NCBI GenBank assembly: GCA_958454405.1
Contig: CAUEBO010000028.1
Coordinates: 1 to 32,314 of the forward strand
Reading direction: 5' to 3'
DNA length: 32,314 bases
From: an uncultured Eggerthellaceae bacterium
GTDB lineage: Bacteria > Actinomycetota > Coriobacteriia > Coriobacteriales > Eggerthellaceae
A program made the translations under genes and the position numbers. The notes beneath the pieces are model-generated. The model was given only the letters and a program-made list of their open reading frames with translations. It was not told where the DNA came from and did no database searches. This document shows positions 29,917-32,314 of the stretch, piece after piece (positions within the stretch are counted from its first letter, which is position 1; every line of letters begins with the position of its first letter).

Positions 29917-32314
29917 ATGAAGAAACTAACAAGGGTCGCCTTGGCTTTTGCCTTAGTCATAACGATGTTGCCAGGGGGCGCATTGACTGCTTTTGCCGAC
30001 ATCCCGCAGGATGTCGGAGCGGACGCTTCGCTTCTCGAAGGCGGTGAAACTCCTGTCGTTGGCGAGGCTGACGAGCCCAACAACGACGAAGTTTATCTTG
30101 AGGAAGGCGAGAGCCCCGGGTCAGAAGAAGGCGGCCTTGAAGAAACCGCTCCCAAGCAAGACGAGCCCGATGGGGCTCTTGCCGTGCCTCTTTCCGGCTT
30201 GGAGATCGTTCCTTTTGCCGACTCCACGGTAGACTCTTTTGCGGCCTTGCAGAGTGCCATAAGCGGCGCCGGCAGCTCGCCGACCACCATCACCATTCGG
30301 GGCGACATACCGGTTACCAGCTCCATCGGCATCCCTGCGGGCAGCAACATAACCTTGGTTTCCCATTCTTCCGGTGGCAGCCTTACGAGAGGCATCGCCA
30401 ATTCGCCTCTTGTCACCGTTGCGTCGGGCGGCAAGCTCACTATCAGCGGCGATCTCAAACTTGACGGAGACGGCCGAAGCGGAGAACTGGTAAGGGTGCT
30501 TGGCGAATGCACGTTGAGCGGCAACGCGGTGATAACGGGGAGCACCACCCACGGAATCTATGTTGGCGATTCCGCCACCCCCGCCCTTTTCACGATGGAG
30601 GGCGGCGAAATCTCAGGCAACCATTCGACGGCGGGCGTCAATCATGGCACGGGACTCTACATAACCACCGAAGCGACGTTTGTCATGAACGGCGGAAAGG
30701 TGACGAACAACTCTGCCGCGGGCAGCGGTTCTCGGGGCGCCGGCATATATACGGATGGTTCGTCTTACTTTAATGCCGGAGAGGTGTCCTACAACACCAA
30801 TGCGACCGGTTTCGGTGGCGGCATGTACATCGAAGTGGGTTCGATCACCCACGCGAAGAACATCCTGGTGACCGAAAACCAAGCGAGAACCGGTGGTGGG
30901 CTATGGACCTGCAACACTGGTACCAACCTTCTCGGGTACAGTCTCACCAACAGCTATGCGGTTTTCGGCAACACGAGCACCGGCTCGGGGAACGACGTTT
31001 CGCATAGTGGCGGCGGCTACCCCTTCTACGCTTCTACTACCTGCCTCGGTGGTGGAAGCATCGCCTGGTACGACGAGTTTCATCAGGTAATACTCGAACC
31101 CGACGGATATCAATATGTTATTACCAGCAAAAACCTCACTGCTATAGTAGACGATGATGACAGGCAGCGGGCAAGGGACGCTGCTACCATGGTGTTCAAG
31201 GGAAATGTCGCAACAAATAACTCAGGTGGAGCCATAGCCTGCAACGGCGCCTTGTTCGCCGGCGAGCTCGATAAAGTCCTTTCGGTGAGGAAGGCGTTCG
31301 GCGAGGATACGGATTCCGCGCCCGTCACGGTTCACTTGTACAAAGGGGACACGTACATAGAGAGCGTCGTCCTCGATAGCAGCAACTCGCGGTTCCACAC
31401 CTTCACCGGATTGGATGCCGATGGATACGATCAATACCGCGTAGTCGAAGACCCGATTGCAGGAATGGAAGGCAGCCTCAAGTGGGAATACGACGACGGC
31501 GAATACCGATACGTCACCATCACCAATACGCAGGACACAGGGTCGTACGGGAGTTTGCAGATAAAGAAAACGGTCACGGGCACCTCCGACAGCTCGCTCT
31601 CCTTCGAGTTCGAGATCGAGCTGGGAGCCGGAGCCGCAGACTATCCCTACACTTTGCGCAGTAGCAGTTCGTCGAAAGAGGGAACCCTGCACGTTGTCGA
31701 TGGCAAGGCGACCCTTGCTCTCAAGCACAACGAAACGGTGACGATCAAAAACATCCCGGTTGGAACGGCGTACAAAGTCACCGAACCGTCTGACCCTCGA
31801 TTCCAGGCAACCCTTGAAGGAGCAGGGGGCAGCCAGGGACCCGATTCGTCTTCGTGGTCTGGCACGATAGTCGAAGACACTACGCCGATCGGCAACTGGG
31901 TGACGTTCACCAATGCGAAAACCACCTGCAATTTCAGCGCTTTCAAGACGGTGACCGGCACCGCCGACTTCGCGCCTTCGACGTTCCAGTTCGAGATCCG
32001 GGACGATTCCGATGCCGCCGTCGCTTATGGAACGGTTACCCCCTCGGCCGCCAACACCCCGGCGCCCATCAAGTTCTACAAAGAAAGTTCGCGCACGACC
32101 GAGATCACCGACTGGACGCTTGTTTTCACGAGCGGGAAAACCTACAAGCTCGTTGAGACGAGCGGTGGAGCCGACTTCGATGTGAGTTACTCGGGAGGTC
32201 AAGGAAACGACCATAACGAGTTCACTCCCAATTTCTCTGATAGCAGTCAAGTTATCGAAGTGACCGCCCTCAACACCAAGAACGCCGGCTTCGACTTCAA
32301 GGCCTACAAGACCG
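29917..32314 (+). CDS. Large surface adhesin: beta-helix plus Cna_B and pilin-like isopeptide modules (partial, runs off window)
   Basis: Predicted secreted, probably wall-anchored adhesin. The frame is open for 799 codons to the last base with no stop. A signal peptide (KKLTRVALAFALVITMLPGG, cut near TAFA at ~27) is followed by an acidic linker to ~95, then a right-handed beta-helix region (~100-440) with repeats such as GGEISGNHSTAG, GGKVTNNSAAG and NNSGGAI, like those in Pmp/pectin-lyase-fold proteins. A Cna_B module (~455-542: Lys459, YRVVED, Asn537 in TITNT) and two Spy0128/FctA-like modules (~545-668 starting IKKTVTG, ending FTNAK with Asn666; ~671-790 starting FSAFKTVTG) follow, then the start of another (FKAYKT). 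Lys/Glu/Asn positions fit intramolecular isopeptide bonds, known to stiffen Gram-positive adhesins. AAAGGA lies 9 nt before the ATG. A sortase signal is expected beyond the window. Confidence 0.85.
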   Translation, partial: MKKLTRVALAFALVITMLPGGALTAFADIPQDVGADASLLEGGETPVVGEADEPNNDEVYLEEGESPGSEEGGLEETAPKQDEPDGALAVPLSGLEIVPFADSTVDSFAALQSAISGAGSSPTTITIRGDIPVTSSIGIPAGSNITLVSHSSGGSLTRGIANSPLVTVASGGKLTISGDLKLDGDGRSGELVRVLGECTLSGNAVITGSTTHGIYVGDSATPALFTMEGGEISGNHSTAGVNHGTGLYITTEATFVMNGGKVTNNSAAGSGSRGAGIYTDGSSYFNAGEVSYNTNATGFGGGMYIEVGSITHAKNILVTENQARTGGGLWTCNTGTNLLGYSLTNSYAVFGNTSTGSGNDVSHSGGGYPFYASTTCLGGGSIAWYDEFHQVILEPDGYQYVITSKNLTAIVDDDDRQRARDAATMVFKGNVATNNSGGAIACNGALFAGELDKVLSVRKAFGEDTDSAPVTVHLYKGDTYIESVVLDSSNSRFHTFTGLDADGYDQYRVVEDPIAGMEGSLKWEYDDGEYRYVTITNTQDTGSYGSLQIKKTVTGTSDSSLSFEFEIELGAGAADYPYTLRSSSSSKEGTLHVVDGKATLALKHNETVTIKNIPVGTAYKVTEPSDPRFQATLEGAGGSQGPDSSSWSGTIVEDTTPIGNWVTFTNAKTTCNFSAFKTVTGTADFAPSTFQFEIRDDSDAAVAYGTVTPSAANTPAPIKFYKESSRTTEITDWTLVFTSGKTYKLVETSGGADFDVSYSGGQGNDHNEFTPNFSDSSQVIEVTALNTKNAGFDFKAYKT

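Overview
The window reads as chromosomal DNA of a high-GC, Gram-positive gut actinobacterium of the Eggerthella/Gordonibacter type (Coriobacteriia). This is inferred from the GC-rich third positions, Actinobacteria-like LysC/Asd/TlyA, a giant 2-hydroxyacyl-CoA dehydratase activase fusion, and several BspA-like and Cna_B-type wall proteins with LPxTG-like signals. No tRNA, rRNA, CRISPR array, insertion sequence or phage gene was seen. Species assignment is not possible by eye.

Layout. 1-2811: tail of an unknown gene, then the aspartate-family pathway pair lysC (with a strong internal Shine-Dalgarno for a separate regulatory beta subunit) and asd. 3087-4355: LPATG-anchored BspA-like surface protein. 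4555-8189: a translationally coupled pair made of a Tat-exported solute-binding lipoprotein and a membrane sensor with a degenerate GGDEF and an intact EAL domain, with no ABC permease beside it. 8162-10207 (minus): a C45/Ntn-hydrolase acyltransferase and an AraC/GyrI-type regulator. 10355-12962: tlyA (probably leaderless) and an ABC exporter half-transporter. 13095-13867: RelB/DinJ-like antitoxin plus PIN toxin behind a promoter that carries a perfect 22-bp palindrome. 13927-15291 (minus): UPF0210/PFL protein. 15605-21305: TetR regulator and a 1643-residue activase/dehydratase fusion.

21690-32314 is a surface and envelope region: a 923-residue BspA-like protein with a duplicated header module and an LAATG sorting signal; a tightly overlapping minus-strand operon of response regulator, histidine kinase, MacB-like ATPase and FtsX-like permease; and, divergent from it, the start of a large adhesin (signal peptide, beta-helix, Cna_B and pilin-like isopeptide modules) that runs off the window end with at least 799 codons and no stop.

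How the genes work together: lysC/asd feed lysine, threonine, methionine and cell-wall precursors. The solute-binding lipoprotein probably passes a ligand signal to the EAL protein, which would lower c-di-GMP. The two-component/ABC operon has the layout of an envelope-stress or peptide-sensing module and may control the neighbouring adhesin. TetR probably controls the activase fusion. Many intergenic hairpins are perfect and GC-rich but lack a U-tract; only the one after the activase fusion looks like a textbook intrinsic terminator.
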